Positions 18,468 to 27,007 of a DNA stretch of 50,548 nt are shown here, piece after piece (within the stretch, counting starts at the first letter, position 1; each line of letters begins with the position of its first letter). The position numbers were made by a program, and so were the translations under genes. Below the pieces are notes generated by a model. The model was not told the DNA's origin. It did no database searches and was given only the letters and a program-made list of their open reading frames with translations. This stretch comes from Candidatus Colenecus caballi (GTDB lineage: Bacteria > Bacteroidota > Bacteroidia > Bacteroidales > Bacteroidaceae), in assembly GCA_018065615.1 (NCBI GenBank), contig JAGHSY010000046.1:1-50548 (forward strand), written 5' to 3'.

Positions 18468-19865
18468 TCATTTGTTTCTCTTCTCGCCAAAAGCCAGATT
18501 AAGGCCAACGCTGAAATTCAATCCGAAATCATTGATTGGGATATACTGAGGATTGAGTTCTGCAGTCAAGCGGTCAACTGCAATGAAGAAATTGAGTCCT
18601 GACGGATGCAGATTTGCAACCAGTCCCATTGATGAGCCATAAGTTGAAGCCGCATAATTTCCGACAACATCAAACCAAGAACAAGGCTTCATGCATATTG
18701 AGGTACGGGATTCAGTATAAGGCCACAGACCTGTTTTAATGGTCAGCAGTTCACAGAAAGAAAGCCATTTGGCAAATGGCGTCGTATATTCGGCACCTAT
18801 ACGGAATGTGGCATCCAACATTACCTGCTCACTGGCAGAAGAAGAAGTCTCATCAAGTTTGATCATTTCCTTAAACTGATCAGTGACACCATCAAACACA
18901 TCATTGTTGTCACCCGTCACATCAATTCCGTTAAAACCGTCAAAGTCCACCGCCGCATTTCTGACTGTTGAATATTTGCTTAAGTTCTTCCAGCCGATCA
19001 GTCCCAAATCAGTGACGGAAGCGGAAAGTTCAAGCCCTTCAACAATATCCTTCATATCATATTCTGCGCCCAAGTCGACTGCAAAACCATAGCTGTGAGG
19101 CATCTTGAAACTGAAATCCTCCAACCCTTCAATGGTCTTGTCCTCAGAATTGTATTTCAGCGCTGTTCCGGGAATTGAAGCCATCAGTGTACCGTCAGTA
19201 CGAACTTTCCATATGTCATCTGACAGATCGGCTTCAATTGATTCAAAGACCACATCAGCATAGGCCAGTCCCTGAATGAATTTCAAGCCCATACCGACTG
19301 TCAGGTTTTCAGTGATTTTATGAGAATGCGCCAGCGTCCATTCAATGTAACTGACTGATCTGACATTCATGTCTTCAATCAGATACGAACCGGGTGAGAG
19401 ACCGGCCTTCATGAAAGCGAAAAGATTCTTGGGAATGTTCACCTGCTCATTGTTTCTCAATTTCACATTGAACATGGTAAAACCTCTCTTACTGCCAACG
19501 CCCAATGAAAGGATATCCATATTGACACCGACATTGAAACTTGCGGCGTCCGGCAGATTGTCAAGGAACGCCTTCGAATCAACGTCAGAGCTCATGAATG
19601 TAGTCAGCATTTCGGGATTTGAAGCGGACTGGAACAAAAAGTTTCCAAGTCCCACACTGCTTTGCGCGTCAATGTTGATATTGCTGATTCCAGGAATTGC
19701 GACAAAGACCCTACGTTCTGGCGCGAAAGCCGGATTCAGCTGATATCTCTGATTGAAACCCTCAAGGAAATAGGTTGAATTGGATGTCTGCGCCAATGAC
19801 ATGGAAGCAACCAACAGCATTGAAACTGCCATGACTGACTTACTGAAAATGAAATTCTTTTTCAT
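18468..19865 (-). CDS. DUF5723 family outer-membrane-type protein
   Basis: A 465-residue exported protein. A signal peptide (about 1-26, ending SMSLAQ) is followed by a sequence with alternating hydrophobic strands and aromatic turns, such as YFLEGFNQRYQLNPAFAP, which resembles DUF5723, a PorP/SprF- or FadL-like beta-barrel family of Bacteroidota. The end (FGLNFSVGLNLAFGEKRNK) lacks a terminal aromatic residue but looks like final strands of a barrel. It lies 19 bases after the stop of a 996-residue lipoprotein gene and is almost surely co-transcribed with it. Role unknown; the pairing suggests the two act together at the outer membrane. Confidence 0.8.
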   Translation of the reverse strand: MKKNFIFSKSVMAVSMLLVASMSLAQTSNSTYFLEGFNQRYQLNPAFAPERRVFVAIPGISNINIDAQSSVGLGNFLFQSASNPEMLTTFMSSDVDSKAFLDNLPDAASFNVGVNMDILSLGVGSKRGFTMFNVKLRNNEQVNIPKNLFAFMKAGLSPGSYLIEDMNVRSVSYIEWTLAHSHKITENLTVGMGLKFIQGLAYADVVFESIEADLSDDIWKVRTDGTLMASIPGTALKYNSEDKTIEGLEDFSFKMPHSYGFAVDLGAEYDMKDIVEGLELSASVTDLGLIGWKNLSKYSTVRNAAVDFDGFNGIDVTGDNNDVFDGVTDQFKEMIKLDETSSSASEQVMLDATFRIGAEYTTPFAKWLSFCELLTIKTGLWPYTESRTSICMKPCSWFDVVGNYAASTYGSSMGLVANLHPSGLNFFIAVDRLTAELNPQYIPINDFGLNFSVGLNLAFGEKRNK

Positions 19866-19884
19866 AGCTGCATTATGTTATAGG

Positions 19885-22875
19885 TTACTTACTTCCATTA
19901 TCTGTCAAATCAACATTCAAGCCGTCCGGAATATTCAGTTTGAGACCCTGGAGAAGGACATACTGTCCCTTCTTCAAACCGGCTCCACCCGCCGCTTGAG
20001 AAACATCGCAACAGACAGTCAGCACTATCGACTCCAGATTCCTCAGGCCGCCATCCTGTACCTTCAACACCAGTTCCATCTTACTGTCCACGCCATTGTC
20101 ACTGCCGGGGGCAATTCTGCAGGTGTCAATCACTATCCCGTCCATTTCACGACCGTTGGAATCCAAAGCCCGACCGGCAAATTTCACGCCAAAAGGAACT
20201 GTGCTTCTGACATCGGCAGCAATGTCAAGTTCGACATCACCGGCTATCTTGTCTGCCACATCCTTCAAACCGTCGGAAAGCCCATCAACAGTATCCGAAT
20301 ATTCGATGTGAAGATTGTCAAAGGACATTGGAATCAGCACATCATAATTTCCGCACAATGACATTTCCCTGTTCAAATCCACAAAATGGTTTACAGACTG
20401 GTCCGCTTTGGCTGTCAGATCAAATGAAATCTTGTCAGGAATCTGTTCCATCAAATCACCGAGATGGCTCATTCTGACAAAAACCGTATCATTTGAACTG
20501 TCATAAGGCATCTGTTTCTTTGAAATAATCAGAGTAATATGCCTGGAATCAGTCCCTGCAGCACACTCAGGAATAGTTATTGCACCGTTATCCGGGGTGA
20601 CGCGTTCTGCAACCGGTGTTCCATCCTCATTATATGAAGAAAGGGCCAGGTCCATGACAACAGGAACTGTCACCTTACTGTCAAGGTTCAGAATAATCTG
20701 CGGATCTTTCAAGTCCAACCTGTTATTACCGTCCTTCAGGAAATCAAGATCATCTCCCAGAGACAGTTCAATTTCCTCATGTATGGGATCAATCTCAGGA
20801 TTCACCTTTCCATAAATTGAATTCACCCTGATTGGATCAATTTTCACAGAAGGTGTCACCACAATATCTCCAAGATCAGAACTGGAAACAGATGCATTTT
20901 CCAGCAACATGACACCGGATACTCCAACATTCTCATTCTTGACGACAAAGCGGCCGTCAGACGTACTGATAAAGTCTTCAAATTCAAGTCTGCATATCTT
21001 AAGACCGTCAATTGCGAATCCAGGTCCGTCCGATGCCAGTTCTGCACGGGTCAGTTCTCCGTTCAACAGCAAAGAATGACCGCCGTCAGCCACACTGATT
21101 CTGTCAGCGTCATTTCCAGAGTAGTCAATATAGACGAATGAAGGGAATGCCACCTTGATATTTGACATTGTAAGGTTATCAATGCCTTTTGGCATTCCAT
21201 TGAAATGAAGTCCGATGCGGATGTTTGCCGGATTGATGTCTATGCGTTTAAGAGCCGTCAGAGCCTTGTCAACCTTCTCATCAATTGACAAGGCTGATGA
21301 AGATGAAATATCAGTCGATATGGAATCTGTGATAACATTGGCGGTTTCTATGGCGAAGATGCCGCTCACAGACACCGAGAAATCCGTGTCACCCAGACTG
21401 TTGATATCCGAAAGGGATACGTTTTCCTTTCCGCCTATTGTTCCGTGGCCGGAATATGAAACAGTATTTGGGATGACCATCTTCTTGTCAGCGTCAATCC
21501 GGTATTTGGAGGCATCGAGAGACTTGACGCGAAGGTCTATTGTCTTTCCGACAGCTTTTGAGAGCAGGACAACCAGTGAATCCCCTCTCCATTCACCGGC
21601 GTTCTGGCCGTCAGTGGTAAGGCAGGTCCGTTCAAATTCAAACTCTGAAGGGAATTTCAGCGCCACATAACTGTCTGATGAAAGTTCAAACGGGTTTATG
21701 TCAATATCTGACATGGCCACATACAGATGACTGCGGTCTGAATCGAAAACAATGCTCTCAACGGAACTCACGCCATCCAGACCGGACACCAGACATGATG
21801 ATGAAATTTCATCACTTGGCACCAGAATGCTCTTGTTCTTTGTCGAGACCTCCAGATCGGCCATATTCAGCTTTTCATCAATTCCTATGCCCACCTGGAA
21901 CTTCTTCTCACCTGAAAAAGACACATCGCCTCCAATTTTCAGGCTGAGACTATACTTGAGTTTGTCCGAGAAGTCTATTACATCAGAAAATGAAGAAAAA
22001 CCAGCCTCCATGACAAGCAGCGAAATTGGCAGAACGGAATTTCCGCTTGAAAGGCCCGAAACGTATTCTCCTGACTTCATGCTGATATTCAGCACATTGT
22101 CTATGGCAGAGACACCTGAACCTATATAGGAGTCAAGCAAGTTGTCTTTGGCTATTCTGAAATTGTCAGGAAAAGTAACATTCAAGTTGTCTATTGTTAT
22201 TTTAGGGTTGTCCAACAGATTGAATACGCCTGCAAGATTGACATTCAAGGTGACACGCTGCCCCATTCCTTTTTCTGTACCGAAACAAACCTTTTGCAGA
22301 GTCCTGACATCGGAAGGAAGAGTGTATGTGAATCCGACTTCCACTTCCTGTTCTTCAATAATTACAGGAACTTCGACATGAAAAGCTGAGCCCGTCCCCA
22401 TAACAGAAATCTGTTCAGTGGAAAAAACACTTTCCAGATTCGGAAGACTGGCATTCACCGAACTCAGGTCAACAGATGGGATACCTATCGTTATCTGGCT
22501 TTTCCTTTCATTCAATGTCACGTCATCGGGAGTGGGATTGTCAAAATGGGTCCTAACCTCATCCAAAGAAATGTCATCGATATTGAGCACGACAGAATCA
22601 ATTGCCACTTTCACGTCTTTGATGCTGTCAGACATTCTGATTCCGAAATAGCCGCCTTCAAGAGTGTCAAGGACGGAACCGTCCTTTATTTCAATGAGTG
22701 AATCAATGAATATTGTATCCAGACTTCCCAACGGTATTGTCAGATTGGTACCTATCCGCATACCCAGACTGATCTTTTTGTCCAGATTAAGGTCTTCCGA
22801 GAAGGAAATGCAGGAGTTGAAGCCAAATGCCGCCAGAATGACGCAAAGCACCGTTTTTCTTTTGATTTTCTTCAT
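19885..22875 (-). CDS. Very large envelope lipoprotein, 996 residues, function unknown
   Basis: The frame is open from 22944, but the promoter at 22904-22934 and the signal sequence place the start at ATG 22875. The product begins MKKIKRKTVLCVILAAFGF with a lipobox ending at Cys22, then ISFSEDLNLD, whose acidic residues may be a surface-export tag. The remainder is beta-rich, full of Ser, Asp and Val, with no enzyme motif. A motif recurs: NLNVTFPDNFRI (230-241), YVALKFPSEFEF (403-414) and NIKVAFPSFVYI (572-583), suggesting several related beta-sandwich repeats. I do not recognise the family with certainty. It precedes the DUF5723 gene by 19 bases. Confidence 0.8.
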   Translation of the reverse strand: MKKIKRKTVLCVILAAFGFNSCISFSEDLNLDKKISLGMRIGTNLTIPLGSLDTIFIDSLIEIKDGSVLDTLEGGYFGIRMSDSIKDVKVAIDSVVLNIDDISLDEVRTHFDNPTPDDVTLNERKSQITIGIPSVDLSSVNASLPNLESVFSTEQISVMGTGSAFHVEVPVIIEEQEVEVGFTYTLPSDVRTLQKVCFGTEKGMGQRVTLNVNLAGVFNLLDNPKITIDNLNVTFPDNFRIAKDNLLDSYIGSGVSAIDNVLNISMKSGEYVSGLSSGNSVLPISLLVMEAGFSSFSDVIDFSDKLKYSLSLKIGGDVSFSGEKKFQVGIGIDEKLNMADLEVSTKNKSILVPSDEISSSCLVSGLDGVSSVESIVFDSDRSHLYVAMSDIDINPFELSSDSYVALKFPSEFEFERTCLTTDGQNAGEWRGDSLVVLLSKAVGKTIDLRVKSLDASKYRIDADKKMVIPNTVSYSGHGTIGGKENVSLSDINSLGDTDFSVSVSGIFAIETANVITDSISTDISSSSALSIDEKVDKALTALKRIDINPANIRIGLHFNGMPKGIDNLTMSNIKVAFPSFVYIDYSGNDADRISVADGGHSLLLNGELTRAELASDGPGFAIDGLKICRLEFEDFISTSDGRFVVKNENVGVSGVMLLENASVSSSDLGDIVVTPSVKIDPIRVNSIYGKVNPEIDPIHEEIELSLGDDLDFLKDGNNRLDLKDPQIILNLDSKVTVPVVMDLALSSYNEDGTPVAERVTPDNGAITIPECAAGTDSRHITLIISKKQMPYDSSNDTVFVRMSHLGDLMEQIPDKISFDLTAKADQSVNHFVDLNREMSLCGNYDVLIPMSFDNLHIEYSDTVDGLSDGLKDVADKIAGDVELDIAADVRSTVPFGVKFAGRALDSNGREMDGIVIDTCRIAPGSDNGVDSKMELVLKVQDGGLRNLESIVLTVCCDVSQAAGGAGLKKGQYVLLQGLKLNIPDGLNVDLTDNGSK

Positions 22876-22903
22876 AATGGATATGATAATGAATATTTTG
22901 CCG

Positions 22904-22934
22904 CAAATATACAACAACGGCAACACAAAACAGA
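22904..22934 (-). promoter_or_regulatory. Bacteroides-type promoter for the lipoprotein-DUF5723 unit
   Basis: On the minus strand TCTG (one mismatch to TTTG, 22931-22934), 19 bases, then a perfect TATATTTG (22904-22911). It lies downstream of the longest possible start codon (22944) and so supports translation from 22875. Confidence 0.7.
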
Positions 22935-22962
22935 GTCCAAACAATGGAAAAAAGTATATGAC

Positions 22963-24252
22963 TTATTTTCTGACCGTAACACGGACCCCGGAGATTCTGC
23001 GTTCCTTCTTTTCGTTGACCCTCATTGTCAGATCCCGGCAGACAATTTCCTCATCCTTTCTGGGAAAGTCACCCTTCAGTTCCAGGAGAAAACCGGCCAG
23101 AGTATCGGCTGAACCGACAAAAGACGAATATTCGTCCTCGTCAAGATCCAGAATACGGAAGAAATCAGACAGGGGGGTCTTTCCTTCAAACAGATAGGAG
23201 TCCGGTCCGACCTTTCTGTAATTCACAGACTCTTCATCGAACTCATCATTGATTTCCCCAAGAATCTCCTCAATTATATCTTCCAGTGTCACCAGCCCCG
23301 ATGTCCCGCCAAACTCATCGACCACAATTGCCATATGCACGCGGCCTGTCTGGAAATCATGCAGGAGATCATCGACCTTGCGTGTTTCCGGAACAAAGAA
23401 TGCCGGACGGATAAGCGACTGCCAGCGGAAACTGTCACCTTTTTCAAGATACGGAAGCAGGTCCTTGATATAAAGTATACCTTTTATATTGTCCGATGTC
23501 CCGGAATAGACAGGCACTCTTGAATAGAAATTGCGTCCTATGCATTTCATGACATCGGAATATGACGCCCTGATATCAAGCATGACCATATCTATTCTTG
23601 AGGTCATGACGTCAAGCACCGTTTCATCACCGAAACGGATCACACCTTCAAGCATCTGCTGTTCTTCTTCTATGTCCGATGTGTCAGTCAGTTCGAGAGC
23701 ATGTTCAAGCTGATCTACGGAAATGTCGTAATTACCGCTTACAGGAATATGTGCAGCCAGAGACTTTGACCGCATGAGCAATGACGACGCAGGCCGCAGC
23801 AAGGTGGTTAGAACAGTCAGCAGAGGCGCCGCCTTCAAACTGAAAGACAGGGAATTGTGAGCAGAATAAAGTTTTGGGACAATCTCACCGAAAAGAAGCA
23901 GGATAAATGTAAGAATTACAGTAATTACAATGAACTCAAGCCACTGCGCGCTGAATGTAATCATTTGGGCGAAGGCCAGGTCCAGCAGAAGGATCAGGGC
24001 CACATTCACCAGATTGTTGGCTGTCAGGACCGTGGCCAGCAGACGTTCGGAATCGGACAGCAGCGCGTCAGCCTTGCGGCAGGATGGTTGTTCCCCTTCT
24101 TTGATACGTTTCAACTCTTCAGGGGACAGAGAGAAGAATGCCGTTTCCGATGCTGAAATGAAGCCGGAAAGCAGCAGAAGAAGCAGGGCCGTCACCAACG
24201 AGATGACGGACCCCACTGTCGGAGCATGGAAAGACACTTCTGAAAGTGCCAT
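22963..24252 (-). CDS. gldE: GldE-like CNNM/CBS membrane protein
   Basis: About 429 residues from ATG 24252 (a TTG at 24273 is less likely). Domain order: DUF21/CNNM membrane domain with about four membrane segments (about 10-185), a CBS pair (about 205-330, including GRVHMAIVVDEFGGTSGLVTLEDI), and a C-terminal CorC_HlyC domain (about 350-425). This is the GldE/HlyC group. GldE was named from gliding bacteria, but Bacteroidales that do not glide also have it beside ssb, so a divalent-cation role is at least as likely. It follows ssb in the same direction. Confidence 0.87.
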   Translation of the reverse strand: MALSEVSFHAPTVGSVISLVTALLLLLLSGFISASETAFFSLSPEELKRIKEGEQPSCRKADALLSDSERLLATVLTANNLVNVALILLLDLAFAQMITFSAQWLEFIVITVILTFILLLFGEIVPKLYSAHNSLSFSLKAAPLLTVLTTLLRPASSLLMRSKSLAAHIPVSGNYDISVDQLEHALELTDTSDIEEEQQMLEGVIRFGDETVLDVMTSRIDMVMLDIRASYSDVMKCIGRNFYSRVPVYSGTSDNIKGILYIKDLLPYLEKGDSFRWQSLIRPAFFVPETRKVDDLLHDFQTGRVHMAIVVDEFGGTSGLVTLEDIIEEILGEINDEFDEESVNYRKVGPDSYLFEGKTPLSDFFRILDLDEDEYSSFVGSADTLAGFLLELKGDFPRKDEEIVCRDLTMRVNEKKERRISGVRVTVRK

Positions 24253-24303
24253 TCCTGCTGATGCCAAAATCAAACAGGTTTCTATAACTGCTGTTATTTA
24301 AAA

Positions 24304-24747
24304 TCAGAACGGGATATCGGAGTTTCCGGGTCCCGGTTGCACAGGAACTGCTGATGCCTGAGCCGGTGCTGCCGGTGCTGCTTGCGCGACCGGTGCGGCC
24401 GGTGCTGCCGCAGGTCTTGGAGTCAGCATTTCCATTGTGTCAACGAAGATTTCCGTCACATAGCGCTTGACACCATTCTGGTCATCATAGCTGCGGGTTC
24501 GGATACTGCCTTCAACATAAAGCTTGTCGCCTTTGTGAACGTATTTTTCTACGGTTTCGGCCAACCCGCGCCAAAAGACAAGGTTGTGCCAATCTGTACG
24601 GTCTGGCACCTGAGTGCCGTTCTGAGCTACATAGCCACGTTCCGTAGTGGCCAAAGGCAGGTTTGCAACACAAACATGGTTGTCCAGGTATCGGACTTCA
24701 GGATCCCTGCCCACGTTTCCAACTAAAATTACTTTGTTAACTGACAT
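24304..24747 (-). CDS. ssb: Single-stranded DNA-binding protein
   Basis: A 147-residue SSB. The OB-fold fills residues 1-105 (MSVNKVILVGNVGRDPEVRY), followed by an Ala/Pro-rich flexible linker and the protein-interaction tip NSDIPF. The start is ATG 24747, because 24780 lies within the promoter and the family begins MSVNKVIL. It binds ssDNA as a tetramer and recruits repair proteins through the tip. The gene leads a two-gene unit with gldE. In many Bacteroidales mutY sits just upstream of ssb; it is absent here. Confidence 0.95.
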   Translation of the reverse strand: MSVNKVILVGNVGRDPEVRYLDNHVCVANLPLATTERGYVAQNGTQVPDRTDWHNLVFWRGLAETVEKYVHKGDKLYVEGSIRTRSYDDQNGVKRYVTEIFVDTMEMLTPRPAAAPAAPVAQAAPAAPAQASAVPVQPGPGNSDIPF

Positions 24748-24777
24748 AATTAAATAGGTATTAAAATTTTTCAACGG

Positions 24778-24809
24778 CAAATATAATCACAGAAACGGAC
24801 CGGACCAAA
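24778..24809 (-). promoter_or_regulatory. Bacteroides-type promoter for ssb-gldE
   Basis: On the minus strand TTTG (24806-24809), 20 bases, then TATATTTG (24778-24785): perfect boxes. The leader is about 24-30 nt. Confidence 0.8.
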
Positions 24810-24875
24810 TTGAAGGACATGTTTTTCTGCACTGACAAAAAGGATTAAAAAAAACGCATAAAATCAAATGAAATG

Positions 24876-24906
24876 TTTGGGTTGTCATCAAAATGAACTA
24901 CATTTG
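24876..24906 (+). promoter_or_regulatory. Bacteroides-type promoter for the HU gene
   Basis: TTTG (24876-24879), 19 bases, then TACATTTG (24899-24906): perfect boxes and spacing. It fires away from the ssb promoter. Confidence 0.85.
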
Positions 24907-24953
24907 CAACTCGAAAAAACAAAAGACGTTTTTAGACTTAAAGAATTGAAAAT

Positions 24954-25229
24954 ATGACAAAAGCAGATGTTGTAAGCGAGATTGCCAAGAAGACCGGTAT
25001 TGACAAGACCGATGTTCTTGCATGTGTAGAAGGTTTCATGGAGGTCGTCAAGGAGTCTCTTGAAAATGACGAGAACGTTTATCTTAGAGGTTTCGGCAGC
25101 TTCATCACCAAGAAGAGAGCAGCCAAGGCCGCACGTGACATACTCAAGAACACCACCATCACCGTTCCCGAGCATAAGATTCCCGCTTTCAAGCCGGCAA
25201 AGACTTTTGCATCAGCTGTAAGAAAGTAA
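24954..25229 (+). CDS. HU/IHF-family DNA-binding protein
   Basis: A 91-residue histone-like protein. MTKADVVSEIAKKTGIDK begins the helical dimerisation part; the beta-arm region contains LRGFGSFITKKRAAKAARD, and the DNA-contacting Pro lies in ITVPEHKIPAFKPAK, followed by FASAVRK. The full family length is present. It bends and packages DNA nonspecifically. It has its own strong promoter and is followed by the 29-residue basic gene, a long hairpin and the RNase gene. Confidence 0.95.
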   Translation: MTKADVVSEIAKKTGIDKTDVLACVEGFMEVVKESLENDENVYLRGFGSFITKKRAAKAARDILKNTTITVPEHKIPAFKPAKTFASAVRK

Positions 25230-25253
25230 TATTAACCCTAAATACTTATAACT

Positions 25254-25343
25254 ATGCCTAGCGGTAAAAAGAAAAAAAGACATAAGATGTCTACGCACAA
25301 GCGTAAAAAAAGACTGAGAAAGAACAGACATAAGAGCAAATAA
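25254..25343 (+). CDS. 29-residue basic protein, bS22/mS38-like (AURKAIP1/COX24 type)
   Basis: ATG 25254 to TAA 25341-25343 encodes 29 residues, of which about 60% are Lys, Arg or His (MPSGKKKKRHK, then MSTHKRKKRLRK). The order KKxRHKMSxHKRKKRLRKxRH resembles the AURKAIP1/COX24 motif of mycobacterial bS22 and mitochondrial mS38, a tiny protein of the small ribosomal subunit. It lies 24 bases after HU in the same direction, so it shares the HU promoter, and is followed by a hairpin. It is easily missed by gene finders with a length cutoff. Ribosome binding is inferred from the motif. Confidence 0.75.
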   Translation: MPSGKKKKRHKMSTHKRKKRLRKNRHKSK

Positions 25344-25359
25344 GTGTCTGACAAGACTA

Positions 25360-25406
25360 CAAAGAACAAACTTGCCGTGAATGAAAGGCGCCGGGTTTGT
25401 TCTTTG
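25360..25406 (+). terminator. Long hairpin between the small basic gene and the RNase gene
   Basis: CAAAGAACAAAC (25360-25371) and GTTTGTTCTTTG (25395-25406) form a perfect 12-bp stem with a GC-rich loop containing GGCGCC, followed by CTTTTC. It may end the HU transcript, or act as an attenuator in the leader of the RNase E/G gene that starts 30 bases on. Confidence 0.65.
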
Positions 25407-25435
25407 CTTTTCAATAACAAGACCCATTATATCCG

Positions 25436-27007
25436 ATGATAAGCGAACTGACAGTCAACGTACAGCCCGACAGCATACAGATAGCCATAACAGAAGACCA
25501 CAATCTGGTTGAATACCAGAAGGAAAGTCAGGAGATGACTTTTGCGGTCGGAAACCTGTATCTGGGAAGGGTCAAAAAGCTCATGCCCGGACTGAACGCC
25601 TGTTTTGTGGACATCGGATCTGAAAAGGAAGCGTTCCTGCATTACCAGGATCTGGGACCGCAGTTCGTTTCACTTCAGAAATACATCAAGCAGGTCCGCA
25701 GCAACCGCAAGAAACTGTTCCCGTTCAGCAAGGCTCAGAATGTCCCCTTTGACGAAAAGGAAGGAAACATTTCCACCGTCCTTGAGCAGGGACAGGAGAT
25801 TGTCGTCCAGGTTGCAAAGGAGCCTATCTCCACCAAAGGTCCGCGTCTGACCGGCGAGATTTCATTTGCCGGACGTTTTCTGGTCCTGATACCTTTCTCC
25901 GATAAGGTGTCTGTCTCATCAAAGATCAAGTCACCGGAAGAGCGCGCACGCCTCAAACAGCTCATACACAGCATCAAGCCCAGGAACTGCGGTGTGATTG
26001 TACGCACCGTAGCAGAAGGAAAGCGTGTTGCGGAACTTGACAGTGAACTTTCCGTGCTGTACCGCCGTTGGGAAAACAGTCTGGAACTGGCACAGAAAGC
26101 AGAAAAACCTGCTACGCTTATTTTTGAAGAGACCAGCCGCACAATTGCCGTACTGCGTGACATGCTGAACTCGTCATACGAGTCAATTCATGTCAATGAC
26201 GAAAAGACGTTCAAGGAAATCCGCGACTATGTGGAACTGGTCGATCCGGAAAAGGCGGGGATAGTCAAGCTCTACAAAGGCGAACTGTCCATTTTTGACA
26301 ACTTTGCCATAACCAAGCAGATCAAGTCCTCTTTCGGACGTGTGGTTTCATACAAGAGCGGAGCCTATCTGGTCATTGAACATACTGAAGCGCTGCATGT
26401 GGTTGACGTCAACAGCGGCCACCGCGTCAAAGCCGGCACTCAGGAAGAGAATGCCCTTGAGGTCAACCTTGGGGCTGCCGATGAACTGGCCCGCCAGCTC
26501 AGACTGCGTGATATGGGCGGCATAATTGTGGTTGACTTCATTGACATGAACCTGGCCGAAGACCGTCAGAAACTGTACGAACGCATGTGCCAGAACATGG
26601 AGCGCGACCGTGCCAAACACAACATTCTGCCTTTGAGCAAATTCGGTCTGATGCAGATTACCCGCCAGAGAGTACGTCCCGTCATGGACGTTCCCGTTGA
26701 CGAGACATGCCCGACATGTTTCGGCAAGGGCACCATCAGACCGTCAATACTTTTTACGGACCAGCTTGAACGCAAGATAAGCTGTCTGAAAGACAAAATG
26801 AAGACCCGCCGTTTCAGGCTCTACGTACACCCCTACGTGTACGCGTATATAAATAAAGGTGTCATCTCACTCAAGCGCAGATGGCAGCTGAAATACGGAT
26901 GGGGCTTGTCTGTTATTCCTGACCAGAATCTGGCCTTCCTTGCCTACAGATTCACCGACACAAACGGTGTTGAGATTGACATGAAGGAAGAGCATGAAGT
27001 TCTGTAA
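25436..27007 (+). CDS. rng: RNase E/G-family endoribonuclease
   Basis: A 523-residue enzyme of RNase G size. Residues about 30-130 form an S1 RNA-binding domain (FAVGNLYLGRVKKLMPGLNA). The catalytic DNase I-like domain carries GGIIVVDFIDM with the Mg-binding Asp residues (about 363 and onward), and CPTCFGKG is the Zn-link that joins subunits. It lacks the long degradosome-organising tail of RNase E. It should process rRNA and decay mRNA from monophosphorylated 5' ends. The stop codon overlaps the start of the HAD gene by one base. Confidence 0.94.
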   Translation: MISELTVNVQPDSIQIAITEDHNLVEYQKESQEMTFAVGNLYLGRVKKLMPGLNACFVDIGSEKEAFLHYQDLGPQFVSLQKYIKQVRSNRKKLFPFSKAQNVPFDEKEGNISTVLEQGQEIVVQVAKEPISTKGPRLTGEISFAGRFLVLIPFSDKVSVSSKIKSPEERARLKQLIHSIKPRNCGVIVRTVAEGKRVAELDSELSVLYRRWENSLELAQKAEKPATLIFEETSRTIAVLRDMLNSSYESIHVNDEKTFKEIRDYVELVDPEKAGIVKLYKGELSIFDNFAITKQIKSSFGRVVSYKSGAYLVIEHTEALHVVDVNSGHRVKAGTQEENALEVNLGAADELARQLRLRDMGGIIVVDFIDMNLAEDRQKLYERMCQNMERDRAKHNILPLSKFGLMQITRQRVRPVMDVPVDETCPTCFGKGTIRPSILFTDQLERKISCLKDKMKTRRFRLYVHPYVYAYINKGVISLKRRWQLKYGWGLSVIPDQNLAFLAYRFTDTNGVEIDMKEEHEVL

